This document shows, one piece after another, positions 62,258-64,000 of a stretch of 64,000 bases of DNA. Below the pieces are notes generated by a model, which did not search any database, was not told where the DNA came from, and saw nothing but the letters and a program-made list of their open reading frames with translations. The DNA is from Flectobacillus sp. BAB-3569 (lineage in GTDB: Bacteria > Bacteroidota > Bacteroidia > Cytophagales > Spirosomataceae). Where the stretch lies: assembly GCF_002270355.1 (NCBI RefSeq), contig NZ_NJFZ01000017.1, positions 124,001 through 188,000 of the forward strand, read 5' to 3'. The position numbers and the translations under genes are program-made. Positions within the stretch are counted from its first letter, which is position 1, and each line of letters begins with the position of its first letter.

Positions 62258-62846
62258 AAGATTGAGTTTGTAGTAAATGTGAAATTAGAACAGTTAAATT
62301 GAGAGGAAAGCGTGTAGTAAAACCTCTAAAATAAGCCATGAATAAGGCGAAATAGTCGGAGAAATAGGTTTGAACAACATTCGTTTGCTGTATTTTAAAG
62401 GTGTGCAAAAATTACAGAAAGACTTTCCACTTTTAATAAACTTAGAGATATTTAAGTAATCGTGCAGAATAAGATTTAAGTTATGTGTTTTAGGGATAAG
62501 GCAACAGGCACAGAGTGTTAAAATGTTTTAATGATCACGGACATGCATTTTTCCCATAGCCCACCGCCGAAAGCCGATACCTGAAAGCTCAAAGCACAAT
62601 CTTAAACTTTATTTTGCTTACTAACTTAAGTGATCGTGCAGAATAAGATTTAATCAAATGAATATGTAAGATATTGATAATTAAGATTTTACATTCATAA
62701 CTCACAATTCAGCACTAATACTTAATACAAAATAAATGAAAATTATCGAAACCCAAAAAATCAATGATTAAATAGAAATCTGTTTATGACTTCTGGATAA
62801 AAATCTCCAATATAAAGCCATAAACAGATTTCCTTCGGGTCAGTTT
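62258..62846. other. Intergenic region with 28-bp direct repeat
   Basis: No gene seen. A 28-bp direct repeat (one mismatch, core CGTGCAGAATAAGATTTAA) occurs at 62452-62479 and 62626-62653, flanking about 146 bp that resemble the space near 47,950. Could be a small mobile remnant or a local duplication. A hairpin at 62775-62832 ends the upstream gene. Confidence 0.6.
62775..62832 (-). terminator. Hairpin after the right-edge gene
   Basis: Arms GAAATCTGTTTATG / CATAAACAGATTTC with a 30-nt loop, 15 bp beyond the stop on the minus strand. Confidence 0.55.
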
Positions 62847-64000
62847 TTAGTTCGTTTTTATGAGTTTAAACACAGCAATCTTGTTTGCTTTAGAAATTTT
62901 AACATGGTAAACTCCACTATTAAATTTCTGTAAACTTATTACATTGGTACCCGATTGTAGGAGTTGTTCCGATACCTGATTACCAAGCATATCAGTCAGT
63001 TCGCACTTGATATTTGGTTCATCACAGTTGATGGTAACATAGTCACTAGCAGGATTTGGACCTATTACCACACCTAGAGATTGAATATCTTCTAAACCTG
63101 TCACTAGCTCAAGAGTTGCTATGGATTTTGCTCCTACCGTACCTTCCCCACATTCGCTATTGAGTACTCTAAATATCTGAAACTGTTTTGCTGTACTTGC
63201 CAAAAATGGGATTTCAAACGGAGAGCTGCTTATTTCATAGTACTTTGAAGTCAAGCCATCGGGACCAATATAAACACCTATTGGAAATTTCCCTTTGGTA
63301 TTAACTTTTAAATTTACTGGCTTATCCGCTGATGAGTAAAAATATTTTGTGGTATCAAACTCAGCCGTTATCACAGAAGCTACCGAGAGAGGACTCATAG
63401 TCGATGCTCCCGTCGAATTTGCTTCGTTACTAATCACCTTGAAACGATACTCATTACCTTCAGGCAAGTCTACTGGTAAAGTCGCTGACAGGTAGTTAGT
63501 AGCATTGGGAATTGGAGCAGAATTGATTGTTTTAAAGTTCTGTCCATTTTTGTCAGAAATCTGTACTTCAAATTTGGCATTGCTCGCAAAGCTCCCTGTT
63601 GTTGAATACATAATTTCAACTTTACTTCCTGCACACATCTTTGTTCTAAAAGGCACAAAATGTTCAATTTGTTTACTCGACTCTGGATTAACAGTCACTT
63701 GTGCGCTTCCTTTCACCTCTCCTAGTCCACACATATTTGATATTTTGGTAAACGTAATATTTTGAGAGGTTCTCGGTGATACTATTACTGAAAAACTTGA
63801 ATAATTGTAGTTCGTAAAAGTTCCAACAGCACCATTGCTCAATGTATAACTAAAAGTTTGGTAAGGATTAATTGGCGTAATTTGAGGAACAAGCGTCAAG
63901 TTTCCTGTTTGACCATAATTAATCGTAATATTCCCCAACATGTTCATCATTGGAGGAGAATTTACATAAAATGAACGCTGTGAATCAAGGTTAGAAACAT
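62847..64000 (-). CDS. T9SS-secreted surface protein, paralogue, 5' end outside window
   Basis: Only the C-terminal part is visible (about 384 residues); the frame stays open to the window edge, so the ATG at 63950 is not the true start. It has the same repeated modules as the neighbour: SNMCGLGEVKGSAQVTV, KMCAGSKVEIMYS, VQISDKNGQNFKTI and a sorting domain GVVIGPNPASDYVTI to YHVKISKANKIAVFKLIK. Tandem duplication is clear. Expected to be exported by the type IX system. Confidence 0.85.
   Translation of the reverse strand, partial: VSNLDSQRSFYVNSPPMMNMLGNITINYGQTGNLTLVPQITPINPYQTFSYTLSNGAVGTFTNYNYSSFSVIVSPRTSQNITFTKISNMCGLGEVKGSAQVTVNPESSKQIEHFVPFRTKMCAGSKVEIMYSTTGSFASNAKFEVQISDKNGQNFKTINSAPIPNATNYLSATLPVDLPEGNEYRFKVISNEANSTGASTMSPLSVASVITAEFDTTKYFYSSADKPVNLKVNTKGKFPIGVYIGPDGLTSKYYEISSSPFEIPFLASTAKQFQIFRVLNSECGEGTVGAKSIATLELVTGLEDIQSLGVVIGPNPASDYVTINCDEPNIKCELTDMLGNQVSEQLLQSGTNVISLQKFNSGVYHVKISKANKIAVFKLIKTN

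Overview
The window looks like a chromosome segment of a Bacteroidota bacterium, probably a Cytophagales relative. The evidence is AT-rich DNA, many promoters of the Bacteroidota type (TTTG, about 20 nt, then TAnnTTTG), SusC-like and OMP-family TonB-linked receptors, secreted proteins with type IX secretion (T9SS) C-terminal sorting domains, and a YbiT-like ABC-F protein with the degenerate second ATP site I associate with this phylum. All calls come from reading the sequence; no database search was run.

Positions 1-28,620 are accessory DNA next to a tRNA-Arg gene. From left to right: small secreted or lipoprotein genes; a TerB/PH-like gene paired with a membrane TPR-DUF3761 gene; a two-gene ATPase + TOPRIM module of OLD/PARIS character (3,931-5,765); then a compact, almost wholly minus-strand block of about 30 genes (6,054-25,483) that I read as an integrated virus. 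Reading along its transcription, that block starts with a ribbon-helix-helix/coiled-coil protein, two unknowns and an FtsK/HerA-type P-loop ATPase. Then come two small adjacent capsid candidates, a run of small proteins each with one membrane helix, two lytic transglycosylases, holin-like proteins, an NlpC/P60-like hydrolase, a membrane-anchored metallopeptidase, a Lys-rich protein, a beta-helix spike, a spanin-like overlapping pair and a membrane-anchored SGNH esterase. I find no terminase, portal, tape measure or sheath. The best reading is a tailless, membrane-containing, PRD1/P23-77-like virus of a type I do not recognise. A KAP-family NTPase on the opposite strand (19,069-21,632) and a PLD-like gene (26,401-27,102) look like accessory or defence cargo. 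A tyrosine integrase (27,160-28,338) abuts tRNA-Arg(ACG) at 28,623-28,696. The other end of the element is not visible here.

The most striking signal without a named explanation is a cluster of about 70 copies of GTTTTC/GAAAAC (core TGAAAAC) in 22,173-25,566, on both strands, in different reading frames and in non-coding DNA. It peaks inside the gene for the ribbon-helix-helix protein, in a 3 x 108 bp tandem repeat. A second short repeat, TTGATAGCAAA, occurs six times around 6.2-7.9 kb, bracketing the esterase module.

From 28.7 kb onward the content looks like core host genome: an ABC-F gene and a lipoprotein between two inverted tRNA-Arg(ACG) genes, an archaemetzincin, GH43 and GH20 glycosidases, an amidohydrolase, a TetR-controlled gene string with a clear operator, an AraC regulator, an OMP family receptor broken by two homopolymer frameshifts, a subtype B tannase-like hydrolase, a divergent HxlR/SRPBCC pair, a nucleosidase, a CE1-type esterase, an LCIB-type carbonic anhydrase, a TonB receptor, and two paralogous T9SS-secreted giants at the right edge.
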